A stretch of 64,000 bases of DNA, from assembly GCF_009389715.1 (NCBI RefSeq), contig NW_024067680.1:744001-808000 (forward strand), written 5' to 3'. Within the stretch, counting starts at the first letter, position 1; every line of letters begins with the position of its first letter. The notes under the pieces were generated by a model. The model saw only the letters and a list, made by a program, of their open reading frames with translations. It had not been told where the DNA came from and made no database searches. Made by a program: the position numbers and the translations under genes. Below are positions 43,958-55,568 of the stretch, one piece after another. This stretch comes from Phoenix dactylifera (lineage: Eukaryota; Streptophyta; Magnoliopsida; Arecales; Arecaceae).

Positions 43958-44251
43958 ATGCGCTGTGCAAGCAAGGTTTCTTTGATCGTGGCAGCGAGCA
44001 TGGGAGCAGTGGAAGCTCTCCAGGACCAAGCAGGGCTGTGCCGCTGGAACCATGCCATCAGATCTCTCAACCAGCAAGCCAAGAACAACATCCGTTCCTT
44101 CCCTCAGACCAGGAGGGTGTCTTCTTCTTCTTCTTCTTCTTCTTCTGACATTGAGAGGAGGAAAGGATCTGAGGGGGCTGATGAGAAGGCCAAGCGATCG
44201 GAGGAGGCGCTGAGAAAAGTCATGTACTTGAGCTGTTGGGGTCCTAATTAG
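43958..44251 (+). CDS. Wound-induced protein (WIP/DUF3774), copy 4, 97 aa
   Basis: ATG 43958 to TAG 44249-44251. It begins MRCASKVSLIVAASMGAVEA and ends KVMYLSCWGPN, with a tract of 9 serines. Relative to copies 2 and 3 it has K to Q in the EALKDQ motif (EALQDQ) and Y to H in CRWNY. These motif changes, with the altered TATA box, hint at relaxed constraint, but the frame is intact. It has the same family and probable stress-response role as the other copies. Confidence 0.88.
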   Translation: MRCASKVSLIVAASMGAVEALQDQAGLCRWNHAIRSLNQQAKNNIRSFPQTRRVSSSSSSSSSDIERRKGSEGADEKAKRSEEALRKVMYLSCWGPN

Positions 44252-45482
44252 GACTTCAGAAGCAGGGGAGACCCAAAGATAAAACAAGTCTTTGTTTGGG
44301 TGTCTCCGCATCTGACTATTTTAGTACTTTGTAAATATGATGAGCCTTGAGATATACTGCGATTTTTGGAAATGGCCTTCGTGTGTTTTTGTTTCCTCCC
44401 GAATTGCAGTTCGATATTATTTCACTTGTGTGTCAATGCGATCTTTGAATTCCGATATGAACCAATTAAATGGCTGAGGCATTTGATTTTGATCGGCCCT
44501 CTCTAGGATCAAATTGAGAACACTTTAATACTTAGCGCCTTACCGGATACATGCAATGTCTCATTTTATGTAGGAAAACTAGGAGATCCGCGACAATAAT
44601 TCTCCAAAATATTCATCTTTAAGCACCTAAATGTGTGCCTTCGCGGAAGTGGTCGGCCTATTTGGCAATGCCACCATGCTAGAGGAGAATGGAGCATTTA
44701 GAAGCAGAACTGTACCTTGGCTGGCGAACCATTGTGAATTATTATTCACAGATGCAATGGATATAGTCCAAGCAGTCAATCATTAAAGGACGGGCCCCAC
44801 AGGCACTCAGGCAGCAGGAACTCGTACTGAATACCCTTAGCATGATGAGAAGTGGTCCTTTATCAGGGTAAGCAACATGAGAACGCGCTGGATATGCACT
44901 ACCTGATATAATTATGGCCACCAAGTTTGCTTGACGGAATCTTAAACATGTTGGTGACCTCTGGGGTAATTGGAGGCTAAAGAAAATTAAGCCTACGGGG
45001 AAAGGATGGTGCATTTTGGTTATTGCTACTTGCTCTTAGATGTAACTAGAAAGGAATAAGAGAATTTTTAGGATTGGTGCAGTGCGGTCATGAATCAAAT
45101 AGAGAAGGTAAAAAGGATGCTGTAGGCCTTGTTTGTGTTGTCCCTTCAATGGAGAGCATGGGAGGGACTCTATTTTGCTGTCCCAACACTTGCATGCCGA
45201 TTATATTTTGCCTAGAAGGTGATCTTGCTGCACGGGTCTCCTAGATTTGGCGCAGCTCTATTCCGATGCCGGCTTTACCAACTCTATTGGACATTCTTTC
45301 TCTTATCCGACGGCTCGCTAGTTCCTCTGTTATCCAACCAATTTCAGATTTATATCCTATCGTGGTATCAATATTTTCTCCTTCATGATGACTTTATTTC
45401 CCCTTCAATTTTGAGTGCATAGAGAATACAAATTCAATTCCATCAGAAATTCAGAATCTAGTATATATGCATTAATTCAGAA
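44252..45482. other. 3' flank of WIP copy 4, continuous unit without insertions
   Basis: This is the least disturbed version of the unit. It aligns with the flanks of copies 2 and 3, reads through the LINE site (44925-44940) and the SINE site (near 45145), and includes the third copy of the 290-bp segment (45150-45425). No gene is recognised. Confidence 0.65.
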
Positions 45483-48400
45483 CAAGGAATTTGTATTGAA
45501 AACAAGATTTGAATTGTTTCTTTTGTTAATGGCACAAGTGTGCTTTATAAATAAGTTGAGCTCCTAGGTATAGTAAAATATAACAATAAAATCTCATGAT
45601 TATGCAAAAAATACTAGTAACTAGATGTAATATAATACGATAGCAAAATTCTATAATTTGGTATAAATACTAAATTTGAATATAATAATCCGATTCCATA
45701 ATTTTTGGAGATTGATTTGAATAAATATACTAAGATTGTGCATGCAATATACGGCAGCTGCAATATCCAATATCGTTTATACTATAATAAGCGAGATTGT
45801 AAATGATTCCAAGAAATGCAATACTCCTCAAGTTGGTGTGTCCAGATCCGTAACACCCAACTTGTATAGTAGATAAAAAAACTGGTCATGGCCTAATGGC
45901 TAATGCATTGGTAAAATTATTGGCACGCTGGTTATCACTTCGAAAGAACTTAGTCTGAATTGTGCTTGCTTGTAGTTTTGTCAAAACGATATGACAATCT
46001 ATTTCGATGTGTTTTGACCGCCCATGGAATGCTGGGTTGGCAGCAATATGAAGTGCTGCTTGGTTATCACAAAGAGAGACATAGGTTGATGATGGTAAAT
46101 AGCCAAGTTAGATATTAGAGTTTTCAGCCAGACTAATTCAAAAGTGGAAGAGATTATTAATCGATGCTCGGCTTCAATGGTGGGCTGGGAGACAGTACTT
46201 TATTTTTTTGTCCGCTATGAGATTGGGCTATCACTAAGAAAGCTGCAATAATCTGTGACAAAATGAAGAGTAGTGGAATAAGTCGCCCAATAAACATTAC
46301 AATAAGCACTGAGACGAAAGTTGTTCAAAGTAGGCATGAGAATAACAAAACCAAGGCATGATTTGAAGTTTTTTAAGACGCGAAAAACAACATCCATATA
46401 GGGTTGGTGTGGTACATGCATAAACTGACTAAGAAAATTGATAGCAAAGGTAATTTCTAGATGAATGATTGTGAGATGATCAAATGACCTATCCGGCATC
46501 TGCATGGTCCAATATCATGCAAAGGTTCTCCAACATTAGGGGACAATTTTAAATTTTGCTCCATCGGAGTGTGTGCTAGTTTAGCACTTAGAATAACTGC
46601 ATCTTTAAGAATATCTAAGATATATTTTTGTTGAGAGAGAAAAATATCTTTACTGGGGTGTGTAAGTTCAATGCCTAAGAAATATTTAAGTGTGCTAAGA
46701 TCTTTAATTCAAAATTGATCATAGAGAAGAAATTTAATGGAAGAAATGAATTAGAAGGATCACTGCCAGTAATGAGTATATCATTAGCATAAATAAAAAT
46801 AATAGTAATATTATTCTAAAAAGTGAATAATCAGAAACTGATTGAGTGAAATCTTCCTAAAATAGTGTAGTGGAGAATTTAGAAAATCAGTTACGGAAGG
46901 CTTATTTAAGACCATATAAGGATTTGGGAGGTGGCAGACTAACTATTCTCTTTTCTTTTCTTTTCGAAAAAAATCTGATGGTAATTATATGTAAACTTCT
47001 TTATTTAAATCACCATGGAGGAAGACATTATTGACATTAAGCTGCTATAGTTGCCATTGTTCGGCGGCTACAATGGCAATCAGACAATGAACCGGGACCA
47101 ATTTGGCAACAACAGTGAATGTCTCATAGTAATCTAGGTCTACAGCTTGAGTGTCACTTTTAGCAATAAGCCTTGTTTTATACCGTTTAATAGTACTATC
47201 GGACTTATATTTGATCTTATATACTCATTTGCATCCGATGACATATTTAACTAGTGGAAGTGGTATTACGGTCCAAGTGTGATTAAACTCTAAGGCCTTC
47301 ATTTCATCTACTATAGCATCATGCCAATAAGAATGTTTCATTGCTGAGGAAAAGGATTTAGGTTTCTGAGAAAAGAAAATAGAAGCTAGAAAAGTACAAT
47401 AAGAGCTAGAGAATTTATTAAAGAAAAGATCATTTTGGAGTGCATACTAGTAGCTGTCACGAGGTTGTTTTGGTATCAGCAAGAAAAGGATAAAACTTGA
47501 GAGAATTAAAAATCTTAAAACTATTGGGGTAGACGTCGAATTCTTGTGGAGCGTTTTGGAGGTAGATTGGCATATGTTTCAAGAAAATCAACTAGTTCAA
47601 TGGAATCTTGATTAGAAGTGGAAGAAAGCCGAGTAGGTAAAGATGGATGGATTCATCACCATTATCAGTAATGTGAGGAAGAATTAGTGATTGGGAAGAA
47701 GGAAAAATGTGAAATGTGTTGGCAAAAAGAAAAACTGATTTATTAAAAATGACATGCTTACTAGTGAATATTTTTTTCTCAAATAGGTCATACATGCAGT
47801 AGACTTTTTTGCCATTGGGATATCCTACAAAAATGCATTTATGTGGGCGAGGTCCATATTTATTTTTTGCTTAGGTATGAGCAAAACAAGGACATCCGAT
47901 GGTACATAAATGGAGGTAAGAGGTTTTTTTTTATCAAAAAGCATTTTATGAAGAGATTTACAACCTAAAATAGGAGAAGAAAATCAATTAATAAGATAAG
48001 CGGCAGTTAAAAGACACTCACCCCAAAATTATGTTGGTAAATTGGCTTGACTATGTAATGCTAGGGCTACATCAAGAAGGTGTCTATGTTTGCACTCAAC
48101 TACACCATTTTGTTGTGGAGTGTCAACACAAGATGTTTGTTGAATAATTTCTAAAAATTAAGATAAGTTTGCAATTGATTATCCATGAATTTCATCCCAT
48201 TATCACTTCTAACCATTTTAATTTTATGAGAAAATTGGTTGTCCACAAGTGCAATAAATTTTTTAAGCAAATAAAATGTTTCATGTTTGAATCACAAGAG
48301 AAAAATCAATGTGCAATATGAGAAATCATCCACAATTGTTAAAAAATAACACACACTTATATGAGATGGAATAGAATAACCTCCCCAAATATCAATATGA

Positions 48401-50200
48401 ATAAGTTCAAAAATGGAGAAAGTAACAGAAGTACTTGTAGAAAAAGGAATCCTAGTTTGTTTGGCTAGAGGACAAACAATACAAAAATCTATTTTATTTT
48501 GAAAAGTAGAAAGAGGAATAGAAATATTTTGGGCTAAAAACTTTAATCTTAGAGTCAATGGATGACCCAAAAAATTATGCCAAATATTCAACTAGGTGTA
48601 ATATACTGTAGAAGTAGGAGAAACTGGACCCCTGTAGTAGTAGATACCATCATTTTCTTTACCCAAATCAATCAGCTTTCTCATTGACAGGTCCTGAAAA
48701 ATGCAGATGTCAGGAAAAAAGATGGCAATACAATTATGTATTTTAGTAAACTTGCAAATGGATAATAAATTTAAATTGAAAGTGGGTATGCAAAAAATAT
48801 TTTTTAACTCAAGAGAATGGGATATTTTAATAGTTCCCTTTTGGGTTATTTGAACTGTAAGTATATAGGTAGTTTAATGGTTGACGGGTTGGTAAAGATT
48901 CAAGTAATAAAAAAAGATTAAAGTTGGAGACCATGTGGTCAGAAGCACCTATGTCAATTACCCATGCCACAGGTTGTAAGTTGGAAGCAATACTTGTCAT
49001 GTTGATAGAAATGGTGGTTTTGTCAATGTTTAATAAGGACAGCAATTGGACATACTGCCCCAGCATGAGATGGGGCACAATAGATGGGCCACGAGAATTT
49101 TTACTATTAGCAACGTGATTTGTGGCAGGAGTAGGGGTTTTGGTTCTACCACTATGGTTTAGATAGCAATGTAATTTGTAACAAATGTCACATGTATGAC
49201 CAAAATTATTGCAATAATCATAGTGTGGTTGTCCTCGACCGCTACGACCTCCAAAGCCACAAACTTTTCTTTGGTTACCGAAGTGAGTAGAATCATGCTT
49301 GTTAAATAATGAAGTAGACATGGCACCGCCTTCAAGAGAGTGCATCGGTTTGACTTGCAGTGCCTTGTATTTTTTCTCTTGCAAAATCCGAGAAAAAGAT
49401 TTACTTACTATAAGTAGGGGCTCCATGTGTGTTTTTGGATGCAAACAGTTGAAAAGAAGTCATTAAGCCCCATGAGGAATTGAAAAAAAATTTCATCTTA
49501 AGAGATCTGGTTCAACTCTTTCATTGCATCATAGGTACAAGTAGAAAGTGGACATATATCATTGATTTCATTCTTATATGCTTTGAGTGTGGTAAAAATA
49601 AGAAGCAATAGAAGATTGATCTTGAATATGCATTGAGATATCTCGCCTGATATGATAAATTTGGGCAGCCTTACTATGAGAAAAGCACTCCTCCATACCT
49701 TTCCATTGCCTCCTTTGCAATTTCAAAATGGACTATGCTGCTCACAAGATCTTTTTGGATTGTGTTCCAATTTCAGAAAAGCACCTTGGTGTTGCAACAT
49801 TGTTATGCATCAAGTACTGCTGAACTTTTGTTAGGCTTCTCAAGCAAGCCATCAATAAAGCTAATTTTATTCTAGTTAAGAGGGCAGTCTTCATTGCAAG
49901 CCTCCATAGAGGATAATTGTCACCAATGAGGACTTGAGAAACAAGGACTATGCCAAGGTTATCTGAGTGGTGGAGAAGAACGATGACCTTATATCAGTAC
50001 TAGGATTGGAAATAATAGTAGAAGAGGTTATAATTATCAAATGGAGAATAAAAGGCCAAGAAAAACAAACACCGAGAAGATGATAGGAGAACAAGAAAGA
50101 GGGATTGATTGATCAAAAAAAACCCTTCCTACTACCATGAGAAATTTGCACTGTAAATAAGATTTGAATTGCTTGTTTTGTTCATCGCATTAGTGTGCTT
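45483..50200 (-). mobile_element. Degenerate Ty1/copia element, minus strand, third unit
   Basis: The 3' LTR (45483-45820) ends in GCA and is followed, reading on the minus strand, by a polypurine-like CTTGAGGAGTAT. The internal region runs to about 50130 and then about 70 bp of 5' LTR remain (TGAGAAATTTGCACTG, from 50130). Identifiable parts are listed under the pol/gag entry. In units 1 and 2 only the LTR remains at the same site. Confidence 0.7.
45821..50125 (-). pseudogene. gag-pol of the degenerate minus-strand copia element
   Basis: Reading on the minus strand from the right: gag start near 50000-49750 (ALKTALLTRIKLALLMA region); gag C-terminus with a damaged zinc knuckle and the CYKLH phrase, then protease-like WVIDIGASDHMVS (49444-48827); GAG-pre-integrase and integrase start (WHNFLGHP, HIDIWGGY, FLTIVDDFS) at 48591-48292; integrase and RT remnants through 47000; RT box decayed to YANDILITGSDPS near 46790; and RNase H traces to 45840. 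The protease Asp-Thr/Ser-Gly reads Asp-Ile-Gly and stops are many, so it is dead. The family is near the Retrofit/RE1-like copia group by its zinc knuckle and protease phrases; this is inference. Confidence 0.72.
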
Positions 50201-50204
50201 GTTC

Positions 50205-50570
50205 TAATCACCCCTAGTTTATTCTATACCTTCTTTCTTGCTCACTATAGCTCTAAAGATCCATCATCTCCTTCCAATTTCCTCATCAAAGTAAGCTCCA
50301 AAAACAAGTTTATTTGTTCCTCCAAAAACTCTCTTTGAATTCATATCAAAGAGAGTGGAGCTTTTGCACTCTATTTCTTAAATTGAGGACTAATGGAGGA
50401 ACTAAGCCACTTCCTGCAAGTTTATGCAGGCAATGGCAAAGAGGAGGTAAAAGGGCGGTGAAGACCTCAAGAAGGCAAAAAGAAGGTAAAGGCATCGAAG
50501 AGGCAGAAGAGCGATGCCGAGATCAGAAGGTCTGATGGAGGGGATGAGAAGAGGGTGGAAACCAACTTTG
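50205..50570. other. Relic shared with 34111-34475
   Basis: It aligns with the segment downstream of the copia fragment at 33650-34110 and contains the same WIP-promoter-like start (CTATAGCTCTAAAGATCC). A 73-codon ORF at 50314-50535 has no known motif. It ends in AACCAACTTTG (50560-50570), target duplication of the short LINE end. Confidence 0.5.
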
Positions 50571-50700
50571 GCTCCGGTGGCAACTTGTGGACCTGGGGAG
50601 AGGATTTGCCTAGGACATTCCGTGACATTCTGTTTTCTGATTTAATTGAGTGTGTTCGGACATGGATAGTCTAACCTGCCCGGCTTAGCAAAAAAAAAAA
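50571..50700 (+). mobile_element. Very short LINE 3' end with poly-A
   Basis: 130 bp matching the 3' ends of the other LINE insertions (GGCTCCGGTGGCAACTTGTGG; GGCTTAGC then an A run). It is flanked by a perfect 11-bp duplication AACCAACTTTG (50560-50570 and 50701-50711). Confidence 0.8.
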
Positions 50701-50892
50701 AACCAACTTTGAGAAAAGTGGATGTGAAAATTTTTCACTTCCACTATTTCCAAAAATAATGAAAGTTATTTTTAAAAAATAGAAATAAGATAATTAAACA
50801 TATTTTCTTCATTAGATTCCGTCATTCTATTTAAAAAGAAAAAGAGAAAAAATAATATCAATTTTTTTTATTTTTTTCATCTCATACCTATG

Positions 50893-52870
50893 TGTTGCCC
50901 AGATAGACAACCTAAGAGGGGGGGTGAATTGGGTCTTAAAATAATTATAGCAATTAAAAGGTTTGTGAATAACTAATTAATGCTTTTTGCAAGTGGATTA
51001 ATTAGATGCTATGTGCAGTGTATGAAATGAAAGTAAGAGACAACAAGACAATCACAAACACAAGGAAATTTATAGTGGTTCGGAGCTAACCCTTGCTCCT
51101 ACGTCCACTCCCCAAGCCTCACTTGGGAATTCACTATAACCCCTCGGATTACAGCCGGTTGTTTTACAAGCTCACAACCTAACTTGTTGTTTTACGAGAT
51201 CACAACGAACTCGGTCGGTTTTTCCAGGCTCACCGACTAGAACCACCCGATTGTTTTCCCGGGATCACAATCAAACCCTTACACGTTGATTTCAACTTAG
51301 GCTCACCAACAAACCTTAACACCCTTGATTCAATCCCCTGATTGAATCAAGTAAGGAACAAACGGATTGAAAAACAAACAGAAAAATACAGCTTCTAAAC
51401 AAGCAGATATTCAGCGATATAAATAAGAGAGAAGTTAAGAGCCCTCAAACGAATTTATGAAGATGTAGAGGAGGGCTTCTCGAACTCGGGGTCTCCTCTT
51501 GAATGTCTTGAAGACTTGAAGACTGAAGGAGACTTCTTTAATGCTGGGAAGAGTTGGTTGGATGGAGTTAATGGCCCCTCTTCCTTCTTTTCCTCTGAAA
51601 TCCTTTGGTAGATGAAGATTTCTTGTTCTCTTTGAATGGAATGTCGCTTCTTTCCTTGCTACAGTTCTCTGTGGCTATTTAAGCCATTCCCCATGGAAAC
51701 TAGCCGTTAGACACAATCTTCTAGCCGTTCTGCACATTCTGCACATCCTGACAATGTTTCCGTTGGGATCGGAGTCGACTCGCGCGATCTGGAGTCGACA
51801 CGGCTGCAGCAGGAGTCGACTCATGCTTTTCTGGAGTCGGCTCGGCAACTGTTCCGGATTTGAATTAAAGTGCTCTTTTCGATTGGGAGTCGACTCGACT
51901 TAACCCGGAGTCGACTCCCCAAAGTCTGGAGCTGACCTGGCACTTTTGGAGTCGACTCATTTCAAGAAATCCATAGATGTATTCTTCAACTTTGCTCACT
52001 TGAGTCGACTCGGAAATTCTGAGAGTCGACTCGGCGCTCAGAGTCCGAACTCCCGATCTTCTGTCTTTTGACTCGTGCCGTCCTGGAGTCGACTCGAACT
52101 GTTTCGGAGTCGACTCGGCTCTCAGTATCCGAAAAACAGTCTTCTGTCTTTTTGGGGTAGCGCTGTCTTGGAGTCGACTCGAACTGTCTTGGAGTCGACT
52201 CGCCTCTTAGAGACGAAAATACTGTCTTCTGTCTTTTTGGGGTCGCGCTGTCTTGGAGTCGACTCGGACTTTGCGGGAGTCGACTCGGCTCTCAGTGTCC
52301 GAAAGTTGCTCTCTGACTTTTGCCTTGTATCACACTGGGAGTCGACTCTCGCTTCCTTTGGAGTCGACCTGCCAACCATCGGAGTCGACTCGAGTTCCTC
52401 AGGAGTCGACTCGGCTCTCAGGGTCCAAAATAACTTCTCTGTCTTTCTGTCCGTAACTCCCTGGAGTCGACTCGTACTATCCTGGAGTCGACTCGGCAGT
52501 ATCGGAGTCGACTCGCATTCTTCAGGAGTCGACTCATTGACAGGTTTTGAGTTGGATCTTTCTGTTCGTCTGTCTGTTCTCAGTCGGAGTCGACTCGTAA
52601 CGTATCCGAGTCGACTCGAGCCTGTGCCAGTGCTTCTGAAACGCTTGGAGTCGACTCGTAATCTCCCGGAGTCGACTCGAGTCTCAGACTTTGGTTCAAA
52701 TTGACTTCTTAACTTATCCAAAATGTCTTGAACTAAATCTAGAGACACTTAACCATAAATTTACAAGAATTTCACTGAAACACTAGATTGAATTCATTAG
52801 TAAACATAAGATATACTCAAATACTTTAAGCTCATCAAAATCAAATAGGGCTATAATCAATCACTCCACA
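50893..52870 (-). repeat. 3' LTR of Sirevirus copy R
   Basis: 1978 bp. Its minus-strand start TGTGGAGTG is at 52870 and its end GGGCAACA at 50893. The TATA-like box (plus strand GGCTATTTAAGCC) is near 51673. It is longer than the left LTRs because the palindrome array has more units. Confidence 0.92.
51772..52678 (-). repeat. GAGTCGACTC array in LTR of copy R
   Basis: Palindromes start at 51772, 51792 (decayed to GAGTCGACAC; intact at the matching 61392 in the other LTR), 51813, 51834 (GAGTCGGCTC), 51887, 51908 and so on to 52648 and 52669. Steps of 20-21 bp dominate, as in the left copies, with G...G flanks on the plus strand, as expected for an inverted element. Confidence 0.92.
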
Positions 52871-52872
52871 AT

Positions 52873-53614
52873 CTCCCCCTTTTTGATGATGACAAAACAT
52901 TGAGTATATGTAAAGTGAATTGCTCAACAAACAAGGAGATTTATAGTAAAATTTTAAAATGAATTCAAGTGTCTAGTTATTTTAATTTATCCAAAACTGA
53001 AAGGTGCGAAACAGTAAATTTTGAAGTTAAAGCTCCCCCTTTCATTTGGAATTATATAAGCCTTCATGTCATACAATCAATTGTTTGGCTTATATACATT
53101 TAATGAGTTTGCTTTCTTAAAAATTCAGATTCTCCCCCTCAACACATGCATTCAACTTTGTTTTGATTCTCTGAAATTTCTTTTAGTGTATTGAAGCTTT
53201 TGAACTTAAATTTTCGGTTTTTAGAGGGAAAATCTGCCAATTTGTTCTTGAGTATGATTCAACTAATCTCCGAATATTTCTTGAATAGATTCTGGAGATT
53301 ACTCCATTAGGAGCCCCAACAGAGAGATAATGAGCCTCGAGGTATCGAATCCACTAAGAGCAAATTATTGTGTGTTTTAAAAGTTTGCTTTTTATTGATT
53401 TTCATTGATTCCCTTTACATGTCCATTCAATATATTTTCTCCTCCTTTTTGCCATCATAGCAAAAAGGAAGAAAGCACATCACACAAGCAATTAGAGATT
53501 AAATTTGCACAGTATTGAAGAAAATTGTCTACTCATTGTATTGATTGTATATGTAGGTACACTTGTAGATACAAAGAGTAAAGCAGTAAGTACATGTCAA
53601 AATGAAAAAGCAAG
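52873..53614 (-). promoter_or_regulatory. Polypurine tracts and 3' untranslated region of copy R
   Basis: The terminal tract reads TCTCCCCCTTTTTGATGATG on plus (52872-52891), next to the LTR. Further pyrimidine runs on plus (purine on the coding strand) occur near 53030-53045, 53130-53140 and 53440-53460. No gene is seen between them. Confidence 0.75.
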
Positions 53615-55078
53615 CTAGGGCTTCTTTGAGGAGGATGTGGCTCCCTTGCCCAGTCTTGATTGTTCCATAAGTAGACTGACCCCATCTGTGACGTTCCCTA
53701 GCTGCGTGATGATCGCCGAGGTGGCCCTACTGTGGATCGAGGAGAGCTCAGTCAGACTCTCCTGAAGGGTATCCAACTTGGAGATCAACACATTTGCCAG
53801 ACGCTCGGCCCCCTGACTCTAGCTGCTCAAGTCGTGTCGGATGTCATCTCGCATCTTTCTTGTGTTGCTTGTGACATCACTCATATTTGAGAACTGGGCT
53901 TGTATAAGGCTTCTGACGTTGTAAATCTCTTCCCTCAGATGAGCCGTCATCTCGGTCACGGCTGACAATGAGGGAACCAATGCAGAAGAGGGGGCAGTGG
54001 CTGGACCTCGGAGCTCCCTCAGTAGGTCGTCCCGAAGATCCCGCACGATCTCCTGCCGCAGCTCCCAGAGCTGCTCAGGAGAGATCCGGACCTCTAGTGG
54101 CTGAGTAGGAGGTGTTGAAGAGGAGGGTCCGGCTGAAGTGGATGGTGCTGAGGTGGAGGGATAGGTGGGAAAGTCAGAATCATAATCAGGGCTGGGGGAG
54201 TGTCGAGTAGTAGGTGTGGAAGAGGATGATTTCCTGACCCAGACTCCCTCAACCTTATCAAATCCCATCCTGTGAAGGGTTCCCTCACCCATGCGATCTG
54301 TGTATCGCTGTGCGCGAGAGGGTTCCCCCTCAGAAATGGGGACCTCGTACTCCCTAAAAATCAGGGTATACAACATCCCATATGGAAGGGTGAGCCTAGG
54401 TTTGTCTAGTGGCTCACATAGGTATTTGTAGATCAGCTTAGGGAAGTTAATTGGGGTATCTTGGAGAATATAGTACATTAGGGCTAGGTCCCTCTCGGAT
54501 ACAAAGTCAAAGCGGCCGGTCTTGGGAAAGAGGGTCCTAGATATAATACTCAGGAGGAGCCGCATTTCAACTGAAAGCTGACTAGCGGACACCTCATCTG
54601 GTGGGGACTGGGGTGGACTCCCTAATATGGCCGTAAGGGCCTCAGTCCTATCGGCCGGGTGAGTGGGAAACACCCCTACTTGGGGAAGATGTAGGATTTG
54701 TGCTATAAAATCCTCTGAAATGAATAAAGGGACACCGGCTACGGTTCCCTATATCCCACCATTACCCCTAGAAACAGTCCCATAAAACTCCCTCACTAGC
54801 CCCGGGTAAGTAGGGAGATCTAGAGAGCAAAACATTTCTAATCCTTGGGCCCTCAACCTATGCCCTATAGTGAAGCTTTTCCGGGAGAGATAGTCGAAGT
54901 TGACATATCTCCCGGTGGAGACCGCCTTCCCGGCGCACGGACGCGAGGGAACCGGCCTCAGCGGGGAAGGAACCAGAGGTTGTGGCCTCACGGGTTCATT
55001 CCGAGCCTTGGACCGTCGCTCGGCGCCGCTCGCGGATTGAGGCCTCTTCCGGCTCGGGACAACTACCTTACGAGGCAT
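53615..55078 (-). pseudogene. Sirevirus env-like ORF with two in-frame stops (copy R)
   Basis: The ATG is at 55076-55078 and the last stop at 53615-53617, 488 codons in one frame. A TAG at 54746-54748 (after YGTVSRGNGGI) and another stop just before 53819 (after IRHDLSS) interrupt it; otherwise the frame is intact. It matches the ORF at 11747-13315 in order: basic N-terminus, conserved central domain, Pro/Ser-rich linker, heptad-rich C-terminal half. The Ser/Arg/Gly repeat tail of the left copy is shorter here. Confidence 0.85.
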
Positions 55079-55255
55079 AGTAGACCTAGAGAGGGGGAAA
55101 AGTCCTAATGGTCGGAAGAAGCTCGACGGAAAAGCCCTAATGGAGGTCGGAGACGAGGTCGGAGACGGCTCTAGGGTTTGTGAACAGTGGAGGCGGTGAA
55201 TAGAAGTGTTGATTAAACGCTTCGATTAGGGTTAAAACATCGGATTCCCGACTGC

Positions 55256-55418
55256 GAGTCGACTCCAGTAAGTCGCGAGTCGACTCGACCTCGAGTCGAC
55301 TCCAAAATATGCGCGAGTCGACTCCCCATATGTTGCCATCGACCTCGAGTCGACTCCCATCTGTGTGCGAGTCAACTCCCCCTCATGAGCCGACTCTGAA
55401 ACGTATCCGAGTCGACTC
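55256..55418 (-). repeat. GAGTCGACTC array in env/pol spacer of copy R
   Basis: Starts at 55256, 55277, 55293, 55315, 55347 and 55409, with a decayed GAGTCAACTC at 55369. Steps of 21, 16 and 22 mirror the 16/21/22 pattern at 1700-1768. Plus-strand flanks are C...C, again opposite to the LTR array of the same element. Confidence 0.9.
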
Positions 55419-55568
55419 GAACTCTAGCACGCACCTAAAAATCATGCTATTTTCATGCCAAACAAGGGATAATCACTAAGTTTATGATCTGATTTGATAA
55501 TCATTGATGAGAGACTCTATATTTAACACACCTAATCATCAAAATCAATGAACTAGAAGAGAACATCA

